From: Canna indica
Taxonomy: Eukaryota; Streptophyta; Magnoliopsida; Zingiberales; Cannaceae
Assembly (NCBI GenBank): GCA_034359265.1
Contig: CP136890.1
Coordinates: 62,745,501-62,809,500 of the forward strand
Length of the DNA: 64,000 nucleotides
Direction of reading: 5' to 3'
Shown here in pieces: positions 22,158 through 34,200 of the stretch. The notes beneath the pieces are model-generated. The model did not search any database and was not told where the DNA came from. It was given only the letters and a program-made list of their open reading frames with translations. The position numbers were made by a program, and so were the translations under genes. The first letter of the stretch is position 1. Every line of letters starts with the position of its first letter.

Positions 22158-23609
22158 TGTGGGCAAAATGGCGACACTAGAGGGGGGATGAATAGTGTGT
22201 TTACTAATTCTATTAGCCTAAATTCAATTTTAAACGATTACTTAGATCGATTAGGCGATTTGCGATTCGATGAATGTATGCGGAAGTGAAATAAACAATT
22301 AAGCGCAAGCAACAATAAAACAATGCTAACACTAAAATTTATAGTGGTTCGGCCCCAATCCCTACACCACTACCTAAGCACCCCGCTTAGGATTTCAAAA
22401 CTAGTTTTACTAGATTACTTTAAGTTTCCCTTACACCCGAGGACGTTTCACCGAAGAGACGCACTCTCGACCTAAGGCACTTCCACACCCGGAAGTCACC
22501 ACCTTCTTATCGAGAGTCCTCTTCCACCTCAACCTTAAGGGACAACTAAACTAATCCTAGTAACAACTACGTTTATACACATAAGTGGTTTTACACCTTG
22601 CAAGGTAACCACTTACACAACAAGACCTAACACAAGGTCTTCATACACAAATCCGAATAAAACGTTAAATAATAGGTAAAAATTACAATCCAAGTAGCTT
22701 AGAATAAAACCAATAGTACAAGCTCCTTAGAAAGCCTTTGGCACCTTCAACTCTTCAGGAGGTAGAACTCGATCGAAACCCGAGTTGAGCCAAGCTTGTG
22801 CGCTTGAACAGATGTTCGCGGAAGAAGCAGAGCGCGCTTTAGATCTTTTGGAAGGCTTCAAATCTTCTCTTGGAATGCTCAATGAAGGCTATAGAAGATG
22901 AGGAAGTGTTTTAAAAGAATCATACGAGGGTATATTTATACCCTACTGAAGAAACGGTTGTTCAACGGATAGAAAACTATTAGTTACAGGCCGTCGGTCG
23001 AATGGTCGGTCGACCGATTGGTCGACCGGTCTTTCAACCGCTTCTCTTTTCTCTATGGTCGGTCGACCGCCTAGACGGGACTATTCATCCCCGACCTTCG
23101 GTCGACCCGTCGATCGACCGATGGGATCACGTGTCTTCAGCTTTCAGTAGGTCGGTCAGTCAACCGCCAAGCCTACTGCCCAAAACCAGCCGCTGTCGGT
23201 CGACCGAAGTGCCCACTGTCGTCTTTCTTTCTTACCCTATTCAGTCGACCGCCTGGTCGACCGAACATAGGCTGAAATTGCAATTTTAGCCTATTTCTTC
23301 CGCGCTTAGTTTCCGGGTTTCAGCTTTCAACGAGCATCATCTTGGAGAGCTTTTCACTTGATCTTTGGACTCATCCAAGAGACTTTGGTGCACTTGTCGA
23401 TCTTCGATAAACTTCCACAACGAACCTGAGCGCGGCGATCAATGTCCTTCCGATTTCCAATTTCTCCGATTTTTCTGATCGAGGACATCGAACGCTAATT
23501 GATATGGAACTTGAAACATATTCTCAATGAAATCATTAGTCCTATGTTTGTTATCATCAAAACCATCAAAACCGAGATTAAGACTAAGGTTGAAAACCTA
23601 AAGCCAACA
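22158..23609 (-). repeat. 3' LTR of element C (1452 bp)
   Basis: Plus strand TGTGGGCAAAATGGCG...AAAGCCAACA. It carries a dense CGGTCGACCG array at 22995-23270. Its TATA-like box reads TATATTTATACC near 22930 on the plus strand. Confidence 0.9.
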
Positions 23610-26602
23610 ATCTACCCCTTTTTGATGATGACAAACATCCATAAGAAAATATATTCATTTAAAGCATAGAGGATATCAACTAAGGGATTTTTCCCCCTAT
23701 CAACATGCATATTTATATAATTAAACTCCCCCTATTTATATGCATGGATTTCCTATATTTTCCACCCCTTTACCTATACTTTTCTCCCCATTTTAACTAT
23801 ACATTTCTCCCCCTTTATACCTAAACTCTTCTCTCCCCCATTTGACATCAATCAAAAAGGACAAGAAAGGTCTATTTATTCAAAGGGATGAAAGACAAGT
23901 ATTTTTTCATGAAGTTGAGACTCTAAAGATGTTTTACATGAAACATGAAGATCTCAACCAAATGGATGGAAAAACAAATATTTAACTTAGCATGGTTTCA
24001 TTTGACATATGCATGAAAGATATGAAAATATTAAGTCTCAAGTTTTGCTATCTACTCATGTTTTCTCAAACTTAGGCATCTAGACATTAAACATGAGATA
24101 ATGTAAGTCTATGAATCAAGTTAGGGCTTAAGATGAAATTTTTAAGTTATTTTGTTGACTTAGGTCAACCTATATTTCAAGATTTTAAAAAAAATCAAAC
24201 TTTTAAGTTTATACAAAATCATATTTTTGACAAATATTTTTGAAACCAATTTTTGGATGAAATTTTTTGATAACAAATATTGAATGGTCATTTGAAATAC
24301 ATGAATAAAGTTTGAACTCAAAAGAATTTTCAAAGACCATTTTTCATCCTATATTGATTTTAATGAAACCACTAGATATTTCTAGCTATCATCCAAGAAT
24401 TCAAAATCATTCCTAGAAATGATTTTACTCAATCAATGGCGTGAATGATATTAGAAACATAATCAAAGTGGTATACACAAACATAATCAAAGTGGTATCC
24501 ACAAAGTGGTATATTAGAAAATCCAACTTCAAAATTTCACTATAAATTAGATTCTTGATGTAACTTTTTGAAACTTTTACACAACATACTAGATTTTTCA
24601 ATGAATGTGTAGTTTCAAGAATCATCTTAAGATGATTTTTCTATATTATTCTAGAAATAACTGAAATTGATGCCAAAAGTTGGTTGAAATAATATTTTTG
24701 CAATTTTCAGTTATTCTTAAAACTTGTTCAATTTTTATTCAAACTTTCATTTCACCACATGATGGTCATATAAAGAGTATATGTCAAGTTTGAAATGAAA
24801 ATTATGTCCTTAAGTGAAGATATCAACCTAGCATGGTTTCATTCAAAACTAAACTAATTTTAATGAAACTTGCTAAGTTTCAATCTTAACATTTACTCAT
24901 GATTTTTCAAATTTAAACCTATTGATACCTAAAATGAGTAAATCTAAACATGTTCAACAAATATGGATTGAAAATGAGACCTTTAGGTCAACTTGGTTCG
25001 AGAGAGGTAAGCATGAATTGACCTCTATATCATTTTATCCATATTCATATGAATTTTTCACTCTAATTGCTTGGAAATATGTCATACCTATTCCTAAACA
25101 TGTTTATGAAGTTTGGACTTAAAATGAAGTGTCCAAGTCAATTTGTTGACTTGGGTCAAACCTTTTCAAGCTTAAGTCCCCTAAGGTGAATTAGTTGTCA
25201 CTTTCTTCATCTAGACATGAATTTTCAATCTTGAGCACATGACAACTAATCATTAACACACCTAAACATGTTTATCCAATTTTTAACTTAAAATGAAGAC
25301 ACTAAAGAAGAATTTAACCTAGTTCAATTTCATAGATATCATGATATCATGAAATGAGCTAATTTATCAAGATTTTACCTACTCATGAAAATTCAAACAT
25401 GTATCATGCATAATCAATCATGAGCATATAGAGACATCATTAAAGCATACATATTTAAGTATTATATTAAGATTTTTTCAAAATCAAAATCATACCCCTT
25501 TTCTTGAAAATTTGTCCAACTTTTTCATTTCCTTTTTCATTTACTTTTAGATAGCATTGCCTTTCATTAGCATACACAACTTGCAAGTAGACTTCATTAG
25601 TAAACAATGAAATTAAGGCTACTAGCAAGCTAACAAACTAACTAGCAAAGGTTCAATACAAAGTTTCATTTAAAACCTTAACCTATGCTAGATAGTTAAG
25701 ATTCATTTTGAGATGGATACCATGGTTTCAAAATGAATCTAAGAGATCCTAAAATATGAAACATTTGAGGAATAAGATCTCTACCTATGTTAAACTAGTT
25801 TGGACTTACAATAATGTCTCTAATAGCAAGTATCAACCTAGAGCAAGTTTCATTCAATGACATTTGTCTAAGTATTAAAATTCTACCTCATGAGAATTCA
25901 AAGATTTAGCATGTGATTACCATCATGAGTATAGAGACATAATTTAAGCTTAAGTATTTAGGTATAACACTAAGATTTTGAATTTATCTAAGTTATACCT
26001 TATTCATGATAATTTGCCAAACTAAACTTGTTCCATTCTAATTAGCCTTCCTAAAACATTTATAACTTGCAAGTAAGCTACACTAATATTTTTAGAGAAA
26101 ATATAGCTACTTAGCAAGCTAACTCAACCAAAAAGCAAAGAGATGCAACAAGTATCATAATCGAATATCACTTTGTTATATGGTTTCAAATTCGTTTCAA
26201 AATGAAATCGAGTGATATCAAAATAAATTTTAAGAGATCACAAGAATAATAAATGAAAAATATGATCTCCAACCCTTCCTATTGGTTGAAAACCGAAAGG
26301 CCACAATGTGCCTACGATTTAGAACCGCAAGGTCGCTTAGGCCCATTACAGGCCACCGAGGTCTCCGAAGAGACCAGAAATCAAAAATCAAAGAACGTTT
26401 TTAAAACTTATCAAGAGCGGATAATCTACTAATATTAAGTACATATCAAACTCCAACTATAATTTTAAGCAATGGAATATAGGAGATGATACCAAAGTGT
26501 TTGATGCCAACTTTACCTAAGGCATCTAGATGACTTGAAGTTGCAACTATGAAATGGTTCAATCTTTGAATCCTCAAGCAACTTCAATCAACCACCTTCA
26601 TC
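23610..26602 (-). other. Non-coding 3' part of element C, with purine-tract boxes
   Basis: Purine boxes beside the LTR appear as plus-strand TCTCCCC-type words near 23690, 23725, 23785 and 23810. The rest is AT-rich, with repeats such as GTTGACTTAGGTCAACC near 24160 and GTTGACTTGGGTCAAACC near 25143. No ORF here has a recognisable motif. It is the homologue of A's 1393-3183. Confidence 0.75.
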
Positions 26603-28023
26603 TTACCCTTGTGTGGTACCTCCCCCTACAATAGAACATGAAATTTTTGGTACCCAAATGGCTTTGCATCCTTGGGGTTAGTTGGCCTAGGTATCCAAAG
26701 TGTCTTAGCAACACTTGGATTCTTTTTAAATGCATAATCATGGATTGCGTGGCCATAAACACCACAACAAAAATAATATCCATGAAATTTTTTCTTTTCA
26801 TTTTTAACATGGACATGAGATTTATTTTTAGAATGCTTATCATGTGAAACATGATGAGTATGAGCATTCTTAGAAACCTCATTCATCTTATTATAATTAT
26901 GAGATCTAATGGTAGAATGCATGGCATGAGAGGCATGATGAGCATGGGCATTCTTAGATGAACCATTTTTATTTTGAACATGAGGTTTAAAGGTAGAATG
27001 TTTAACATGAGATTTAACATTAGCATGAACATTCTTTTTACTAAACTTCTTAAATGAGGAAATATTTTTCATTTCATACACTTTCTTGTTTAGGTTTAGA
27101 ACCTCATATTTCAAATCAATCATAGAGTTGTGTAAAGCATGAATTTGAGTTTTCAACATGCTATTTTCATTCTTCAATGTGTCATTTTCATTTTTCAAAT
27201 CTTTAGTGTCAATACTTAAAGTATCATGGCATGGATTGTTGACACTAATTCTTAGCTTCTCATTTTCTAATTTTGCTTAATGTAATTGAGAGCTAAGATT
27301 TGAGTTTTCTTTCTTCAAATTTTTGTTTTCTTTATCTTTCTTAACAAGCAAGGCATACATGATTTTATACTCATCCATCAATTCATCAAAATCATGAGAG
27401 TTAGATGAGTTACTACTATTATTGTTATTAACATGACTAGAAGAGGTGAAGTGTACCTAATTGTCATCATTCAGGAGACATTCTTTTGAGATGGCTTCAT
27501 AGTCATGATGGGAGGATGCTTCGGTTGAGTAGGGCAATTCTTCCTAACATGCCCTTTCTCTTTGCATGCATGACACACTACCTTCCTTTTTCGGCTCTTT
27601 GTACTTCTATGGCTAGAAATACTAAAAGCTTCAAGAACTTCATTAGATATAGGAGTATGACAATTGTCACAATCTCCTTCATTTAGAGTAACAATTTCTT
27701 CACATTTAGCATAATCACATATAAAGCATATTCAAAGTACCCCAAATATCATATGCCGAAGTACAATGCATGATTTTTTCAAATATATTATTTTCCAAAG
27801 AATAATATAAGCAATTTTTAGCTTTGACATTTAACTCAAACATGCTAATTTGGTCTTGGGTCCATGCATCCATATTTTTCTTAGGTTCAATATATTGGAC
27901 TTTTACCATGTTGTGAACACCTAAACCTTGAGTCTTTAGAAAGGTGTACATCCGAGATTTCCATATATCAAAGTTAGAGGCATCGAACCTAGGAGGTGTA
28001 GACGCTACCGACTCTAGAGCCAT
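26603..28023 (-). pseudogene. gag of element C (nearly complete)
   Basis: ATG at 28023 (MALESVASTPPRFDASNFD). The N-terminal half is open to about 27715 (DIWKSRMYTFLKTQGL, MDAWTQDQISMFELN). It then needs frame changes through a Ser-rich region with an intact first knuckle (CHACKEKGHVRKNC, near 27530-27575) and the coiled-coil segment. It is open again from 27198 to 26626 with repeated His-rich HAHHASH words and the second knuckle (CGVYGHAIHDYAF, last Cys replaced by Tyr). A late frameshift precedes the conserved end at TAA 26605-26603. This is the best preserved first knuckle of the three copies. The product would be capsid/nucleocapsid only. Confidence 0.83.
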
Positions 28024-28071
28024 TTCAAGATCGAGACAAATTGTAGAAGGGATGGTGAAATCACAATCTAC

Positions 28072-28090
28072 GACCCGCTCTGATACCAAA
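28072..28090 (-). other. Primer-binding site of element C
   Basis: Minus strand TTTGGTATCAGAGCGGGTCG directly follows the LTR; it is complementary to initiator Met-tRNA. Confidence 0.88.
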
Positions 28091-29610
28091 TGTGGGCGAA
28101 ATGGCGACACTAGAGGGGGGTGAATAGTATGTTTACTAATTCGATTAGCCTAAATTCAATTTTAAACGATTACTTAGATCGGTTAGGCGATTTGCGATTC
28201 GATGAATGTATGCGGAAGCAAAATAAACAATTAAACGCAAGCAACAATAAAACAATGCTAACACACAATTTATAGTGGTTTGGCCCCAATGCCTACTCCA
28301 CTACCTAAGCACCCCGCTTAAGATTTCCAAACTAGTTTTACTAGATTACTTTAAGTTTCCCTTACACTCGAGGACTTTTCACCGAAGAGACACACTCTCG
28401 ACCTAAGGCACTTCCACACCCGGAAGTCACCGCCTTCTTATCGAGAGTCCTCTTCCACCTCAACCTTAAGGGACAACTAAACTAATCCTAGTAACAACTA
28501 CGTTTACACACACAAGTGGCTTTACACCTTGCAAGGTAACCACTTACACAACAAGACCTAACACAAGGTCTTCACACACAAATCCGAATAAAACATTAAA
28601 TAACAGGTAAAAATTACAATCCAAGGAGCTTAGAATAAAACCAATAGTACAAGCTCCTTAGCAAGCCTTTGGCACCTTCAACTCTTCAGGAGGTAGAACT
28701 CGATCAAAGCCCGAGTTGAGCCAAGCTTGTGCACTTGAAGAAGATGTTCGCGGAAGAAGCAGAGTGCGCTTTAGATCTTTTGGAAGGCTTCAAATCTTCC
28801 TCTTAGAATGCTCAATGAAGGCTGTAGAAGATGAGAAAGTGTTTTAAAAGAATCATATGAAGGTATATTTATACCCTACTGAAGAAACGGCTGTTCAACG
28901 GATAGAAAACTATCCGTTACAAGCCGCCACTCGAATGGTTGGTCGACCGACTGGTCGACCGGTCTTTCGATCGCTTCTCTTTTCTCTATGGTCGGTCGAC
29001 CGACGGGTCGACCGCCCAGACGCGACTATTCATCCCCGACCTTCGATCGACCGACGGGATCTCGCGTCTTCAGCTTTCAGCAGGTCGGTCGACCGACTGG
29101 TCGACCACCAAGCCTACTGCCCAAAACCAGCCACTGTCGATCGACCAACTGGTCGACCAAAGTGCCCACTACCATTTTTCGGTAGTGTTCGGTCGACCGA
29201 CTGGTTGACCAAAATGGCTGGGCCATTCTTTCTTACCCTAGTCGGTCGACCACTCGGTCGACCGAACATAGGCTGGAATTGCAATTTCAGCCTATTTCTT
29301 CCGCGCTTGGTTTCCGGGTTCCGGCTTTCAACAAGCATCATCTTGGAGAGCTTTTGACTTGATCTTTGGACTCATCCAAGCGACTTTGGTGCACTTGTCG
29401 ATCTTCGATAAACTTCTACGATGAACCCAAGCGCGACGATCAATGTCCTTTCGATTTCTGATTTCTCCAATTTTTTCGATCGAGGAAATCGAACACTAAT
29501 TGATATCGAACCTGAAATGTATTCTCAATGAAATCATTAGTCCTATGTTTGTTATCATCAAAACCATCAAAACCGAGATTAAGGCTAAGGTTGAACTCCT
29601 AAAGCCAACA
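28091..29610 (-). repeat. 5' LTR of element C (1520 bp)
   Basis: Plus strand TGTGGGCGAAATGGCG...AAAGCCAACA, then GATGG. The CGGTCGACCG array at 28935-29270 has about a dozen full or degenerate copies and accounts for the overlapping ORFs rich in S-T-D-R-P there. TATA-like TATATTTATACC lies at 28863-28874. Confidence 0.9.
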
Positions 29611-29778
29611 GATGGGTCGGTACTAGAGCGTCGCTCCTCGCTTTTTTCACGTTACCAAGTTGCGGTCGATCGCCGTCGTCGGGTCGAAGCTGTTGTTGTG
29701 TGGCGATGGTCGCTTAACTCAGGGTTCCAGCCATTTCTCGGGGAGATAAGCTTTACTCAGCACCACGATGGCGCAAGA
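29611..29778 (-). other. Leader and primer site of gypsy element K
   Basis: The sequence next to the K LTR (GCACCACGATGGCGC, 29759-29773) is equivalent to E's GCCCCACGATGGGCACC, a gypsy primer site of the GGCGCCCACCGTGGGG type. The beginning of K gag lies here (minus strand, encoding SDALVPTHP just before the break) and continues at 22157. Confidence 0.65.
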
Positions 29779-30256
29779 TGTTCCTGCTTGAGAGACGAGG
29801 TCTTTCGGTCCACTCTAGTCTATCTCCGTGTGTGGTTCAACGCCGACGGGGGGGGGGGGAGGGCCTGCCAAAGACACTCCGACGCCCAAGTTAGGGTGAC
29901 TCCAAGATGGAGGTTACGAATATTGGAACTTAGAGTTATCTGGGTCCGCCGCGTCTGTATATATTGCAGATGAAGGTGATCATGGTACCCGATAATCTCG
30001 CTAGGATTGTTGCCCAGAATGGGACAAGGCCAATCCTAGAGATGGCGGGTTTATGATGGTTTGTCCCTCGTGATAAGGGAGGATGTAGGAGTCCATATTC
30101 GGCCCTCGGATAAACCAGTTTGACTTGGCTTGAGTCTGGCTTTAGGGCGTTGCTCGGGCTGAGCCCACTGGGCGGGGCTGCGCGACTTGGTTTAGATGAA
30201 GGATGGGGCGTTGTTGGGTCTAGTCCAACAGGGCCCAATAGTTCCAATCTAGTCCA
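29779..30256 (-). repeat. 5' LTR of gypsy element K (478 bp)
   Basis: Plus strand TGTTCCTGCTTGAG...AATCTAGTCCA. It aligns along its length with both LTRs of E (32832-33310, 38298-38794). It contains a G-run near 29848-29858 and a TATA-like TATATATTG near 29957. Confidence 0.82.
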
Positions 30257-31372
30257 ATATCAAACATGAGACATCAAATTGTAATATGAATCATCAATTT
30301 TTAATTTACATCAATGATCAAGTGCTTCAAGCGGCAGGGAGCGAGGCGAAGAGGAGAGGGGTTGTATAGGGAGGGCATTAGTCAGCGTCGACGATCATGA
30401 TGGATATTATGTTGATGTCGTCGCACCAAATTATGGGGAAATGAAGGGGCAGAAGCACCTGGTATGATAGAAGCTATATACTGGGCCATCTATATCACAG
30501 TAACCCTCATAGCGGCACGTAAGTCTCGACGACCGCTAGTCGGTCTTGATCCGCATGTGATGTTGATGGACCAATGGCGAAGGAGGTGAAGGCAGACGAC
30601 CCCATACCATGTGGTTGTAACAACGCCCGTGCATGGGCCGTCGCGCCATTGCTATATACACGACGGTGGTCGACGCCTACCACCTGCATCCATGCATCAG
30701 CACGCTGGTGTTGTGCATGATCACCTCCCCGCTGGGTCACCAACTTACTATACGTGGCCTTTAAAGAAAATTAAGTTGATTAATTAAATTAATTATACAT
30801 AATAGAACTAGATAAAATAATTTAAATATTAACTTGCTAGTATCATCTCAGGCCTCCCTTCGAGGACCACACTAATATTTATGCATCTCCTAAAAGACGC
30901 GCAAAGGGTCAGTCGGGATGAGCGTCCCCTGCAATAAAATAAATATAATTAACTTTTCTATAATAATATATTATTATTATTATTATTATTATTATTAAAT
31001 TATTTACCAATCGGCAGTCGTGGTTGGTAAATGGGATGGACCCACTAATATGTTGGGTGAGGGATCCCTCGACTGGCATCTCCGATTTTGGTGCGCTATC
31101 CAGGGGGGACCCTGCCAACAATTCAACGCTCAGATGTCGCATAACCGATCTCATACGTCGGTTGGCATCTATATGGGACCGTGTCCCCTTAGCGTATCCA
31201 TAGGCGTATCTTCGTTACCGCCTACACTCGCTTGCGCCTCATCTCGTGCTAGTAGAGGATATCCTTGAAAAGCCTCTTACAGTAAGCTTCCCAAGCATCC
31301 TCCACCTGGACCTGAATGGTGGGATCCCAAGTGTATCAGGCCTAAAAAAGAAAACAAGTTATGTAATAAAGT
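30257..31372. other. Unassigned sequence between gypsy copies K and F
   Basis: No element could be named. On the minus strand 30743-30507 is an open 78-codon stretch (VTQRGGDHAQHQRADAWMQV...) and 31330-31020 also looks coding-like (EDAWEAYCKRLFKDILY) but with stops. Both are GC-richer than the DNA around them and may be exon remnants of a transposase or plant gene; I cannot identify the family. A (TTA)10 microsatellite lies at 30971-31000. Confidence 0.35.
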
Positions 31373-32480
31373 TGTTCCTGCCTGAGTATCGAAGTAGTCC
31401 GGTCCGGCTCAGTGTCTCTCCTGGTCAAGTGTAACTCCGACAGGGGGAAACCTGCAAAAGACACTTTGACGCTCAAATTAGTGGAACTCCAAGGTGGAGC
31501 TAATGAAAAATGGAACTTAGGTACGGTTATTTGAGGCGTGTTGTGTCTATATTTATTGTATGTGGAGGTGGTCATCCAGCAATCTCGCGGGAATATTGCT
31601 CAAAGTCAAGACTGATCCCGGAGATAGCGAGAATATTTATTGTGTTGTGCGACCTTTGAGGCCGAGCTGGAGCAAGCGACCATAGAGGTCGAGTGGGAGC
31701 AAGCGATCATAGAGGTCGAGTTGGAGTAAGCGACCATAGAGGCCGAGTGGGAGCAAGCGACCGTAGAGGTCAAGTGGGAGCAAACAACTGTAGAGGTCTA
31801 GTTTGGAGCAAGTGACCGTAGAGGCCGAGTTGGAGCAAGCGACCAAAAAGGCCGAGTTGGAGCAGGCGACCATAGAGGTCGAGTTGGAGCAAGCGACCAT
31901 AGAGGCTGAGTGGGAGCAAGCAACCGTAGAGATCAAGTGGGAGTAAGCGACCGCAGAGACCGTGTTGGAGCAAGCAACCATAGAGGTTGACTGGGAGCAA
32001 TCGATTGTAGAGGTCGAGTTGGAGCAAGCGCCCGTAAAGGCCGAGCTGGAGCAAGCGACCATAGAGGTCGAGTTGGAGCGAACGACCGCAGAGGCCGAGT
32101 TGGAGCGAGCGACCGTAAAGGCCGAGCTGGAGCAAGCGACCATAGAGGTCGAGCTTGGCTCCTGGGTTGGTGTGTGGCAACATTTTCTCGACTTGGAGTG
32201 AGTCAGATCGGCATATCTTTGCAGTGTTATTTTTGCATCGTTTTGACTTCTGCACCTAGTATGGAGGCTTAGTGGTAGGGTTTCTCTTCCTTCGTGGCAC
32301 TTCTTGATTGGTTCTTGCCTTTTCGGTTCAGAGGATTAATCATGGTAGGGAAACTGTTCAAATAAACCCTTGTTGTTTTCTAGGAAACCGCCGTTTGGTG
32401 GGCTTGATCAGTTGGGATTTGTTTGTGGCGTGATTGTTGGGCGGTTTATTGCCTTTAAGTTTCTTTCACTTATCGAGGGT
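31373..32480 (-). mobile_element. Gypsy remnant F: LTR fragment fused to 27-bp minisatellite
   Basis: 31373-31640 matches the first part of the K/E LTR (TGTTCCTGCCTGAG..., GGTCCGGCTCAGTGTCTC) and then breaks off. It joins directly to a minisatellite that in element E lies about 150 bp beyond the LTR. 32155-32340 continues as in E (GAGTGAGTCAGATCGGCATATC, compare 33738-33760). An internal deletion from mid-LTR to the repeat explains the structure. Confidence 0.7.
31654..32155. repeat. 27-bp minisatellite, about 18 units
   Basis: The unit resembles GAGCAAGCGACCATAGAGG plus TCGAGTTG, with scattered changes. Because 27 is divisible by three, both strands stay open: the minus strand encodes 9-residue repeats (LDLYGRLLQ) and the plus strand ATIEVELEQ. 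I do not regard either as a proven gene. Confidence 0.85.
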
Positions 32481-32831
32481 GCTTAAAGTTTTGCTCAGGC
32501 CGATGGTGAAAAGGAATGTTGGGACCGTGCTAGAGGTAAGGTCGTCGTAGAGAGCCCCTGATCCCTACTCTTAGGTTTTTCATAGGATACGGTGGCAATG
32601 CTCGGTGGATGACTTCTCTGAGTAACATTCGAGCTTACTGAGATACGGTAAATATTTCTCATTACGATGATGAGGATTCCTACGATCGTCTCCCCTATTC
32701 CTCCTCGGATAGGATTTTTCGTTGTGGGGAGTTTGAATCCGTGCAACAACGTATCCAATTAGTTAATCAACATTATTCCTTCCTCTAACCATTTCCACTA
32801 TGCTAATTATCCTTTAATTCAAATTTGTATT
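32481..32831. other. Unassigned flank left of element E
   Basis: No gene supported. It ends with GTATT, the target duplication of E, and its natural continuation is 38800 onward (CAAGAATAGTTTC). The minus-strand ORF at 32758-32495 has no recognised motif. Confidence 0.4.
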
Positions 32832-33310
32832 TGTTCTTGCCTGAGGATCAGAGTAGTCTGGTCCAACTCGGTGTCTCTCATGGTCGGGTGCAACTCCAAC
32901 AGGGGAGGACTTGCAAAAGACACTTCGGCACTCAAGTTAGTAGGACTCCAAGGTGGAGGTAATAGAAAATGAAACTTAGCCCTACCTTAGGCGTTCCATG
33001 TCTTTATTTATTGTAGGTGCAGGTGATGAAGCCGCCCGGTAATCTCGCCGGGAAATTGCTCATAATGGGTCTAGGCTAGTCCCGGAGATGGTGGTCTCGT
33101 AATGGCGTATTATTCATGATAAGAAAGGACGTGAATGTCCTTGTTTGGCAGGGTGGAGCCCTCGGGCAGATCCGCCTGATCTAGCTCGAGTCAGGTTTGG
33201 AGTATGGCCAAGTGAAACCCCCGGTTAGAGCCGTCTGGTTAGGCTCGAGTTGGGTTGTAGGGCGTCGCTGGGTCTAATTCGATCGGGCCCAATAGTACTA
33301 GTCCAGTCCA
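32832..33310 (-). repeat. 3' LTR of element E (479 bp) and adjacent purine tract
   Basis: Plus strand TGTTCTTGCCTGAGG...CTAGTCCAGTCCA. The complement of the purine tract, TAGCCCCCGAGC, is at 33311-33322. Confidence 0.88.
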
Positions 33311-33461
33311 TAGCCCCCGAGCTTGGTCGGAGTTTAGAGGACTATGTATCAAGCTCTAAGTAGAGTTAACCTTCCATTTTTAGTGTTTTTGTAATTTTGA
33401 GGAATTCCTAAAAATATTGTACCATGCTGAGTCTAGATATTGAAAAGGTTTAGCTGTGTTG

Positions 33462-33700
33462 AGTGGCCATTGAGGTCGAGCTGAAGCTGACAATTGTAAG
33501 GGTCGAGCTGGAGTAAGTAACCGTAAAGGTCGAATCGGAGTGAGGGATCGTGAGGTCGAGCTGGAGCAAGCGACCGTAAAGGTCGAAGTGGAGCGAATGG
33601 CTGTGGGGGTCGAGCTGGAGCAAGCGACCGTGAAGTTCGAACTAGAGCGAATGGTCGTGGGGGACCGAGCCAGAGCAAGCGACCGTGAAGGTCGAACTGG
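33462..33700. repeat. 27-bp minisatellite of element E, about 9 units
   Basis: Degenerate copies of the F repeat (GTCGAGCTGGAGCAAGCGAC). Same position relative to the LTR and same period as in F, but fewer units. Confidence 0.8.
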
Positions 33701-34200
33701 TCACTTGGGCTGGCTTGTGGTAGCCTTGTTTCATCTTGGAGTGAGTCAAATCGGCATATCTTTGCCATGTTAGTCTTGTGTCTTCTCGACCTCCGTGCCT
33801 AGCATGACCGTTTGATAATGAGGATCTCTTCATCTTGCATGGCACTTCTTGATTGGTTTTTGCCTCCTCATTTTGGAGGAGGAATCATTGCGGAAAAAGT
33901 GTTCGAAAGGTTTCTAGAGAATCGTCGATTGCGGAGCTGGTCGGTTGAGATTTAATCATGACATTATTGATGGCCGAGAGGTTGTCATTCTTTGGCCTAT
34001 AAAGTGAATCTTCCTTTCCTCGTTTTGAGCCTTTCTCGCGCTCTTGGTATTCAGTGTCTGTTCTTTGGAGGTTTTTCGGCGACTCGTTGGTTGATTACCT
34101 TCTTTGTTCGTTGCTACTTTTCTTCTGGTGAGTCTTTTGGTTATCTGCTTTAGTTTCTACACCGTTGCTATTGTCCTTAGGTCAATAAGCTCATAACAAT

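Larger units (their letters stand above)
22158..29610 (-). mobile_element. Element C: gag-only Sirevirus-like element (7453 bp), nested in K
   Basis: Perfect duplication GATGG at 22153-22157 and 29611-29615. Minus-strand order: 5' LTR (29610-28091), primer site, gag (28023-26603), non-coding region, purine tract, 3' LTR (23609-22158). No pol and no insertions, so C is the best model of the family: 4481-bp internal region with gag only. Confidence 0.92.
5463..30256 (-). mobile_element. Element K: 5' part of a Tat-type Ty3/gypsy element, split by B and C
   Basis: Read on the minus strand: 5' LTR (30256-29779), primer site, gag leader (29778-29611), insertion C, gag (22157-20890), insertion B, then the start of protease (5651-5463). 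The gag frame continues across both insertions once a target duplication is removed, which is strong proof of nesting. The element is cut at about 5460; the rest of pol and the 3' LTR are missing. The K LTR and gag are related to those of element E. Confidence 0.82.

Noticed and set aside
28935..29270. Possible CRISPR-like or satellite array of palindromes
   Set aside because: Copies are irregularly spaced, there are no uniform spacers and the DNA is plant nuclear. The array is an internal part of LTRs.
31637..32255. ORFs of 161-168 codons encoding Leu-rich repeats on the minus strand
   Set aside because: They are translations of the 27-bp minisatellite in two frames; a protein is not supported.
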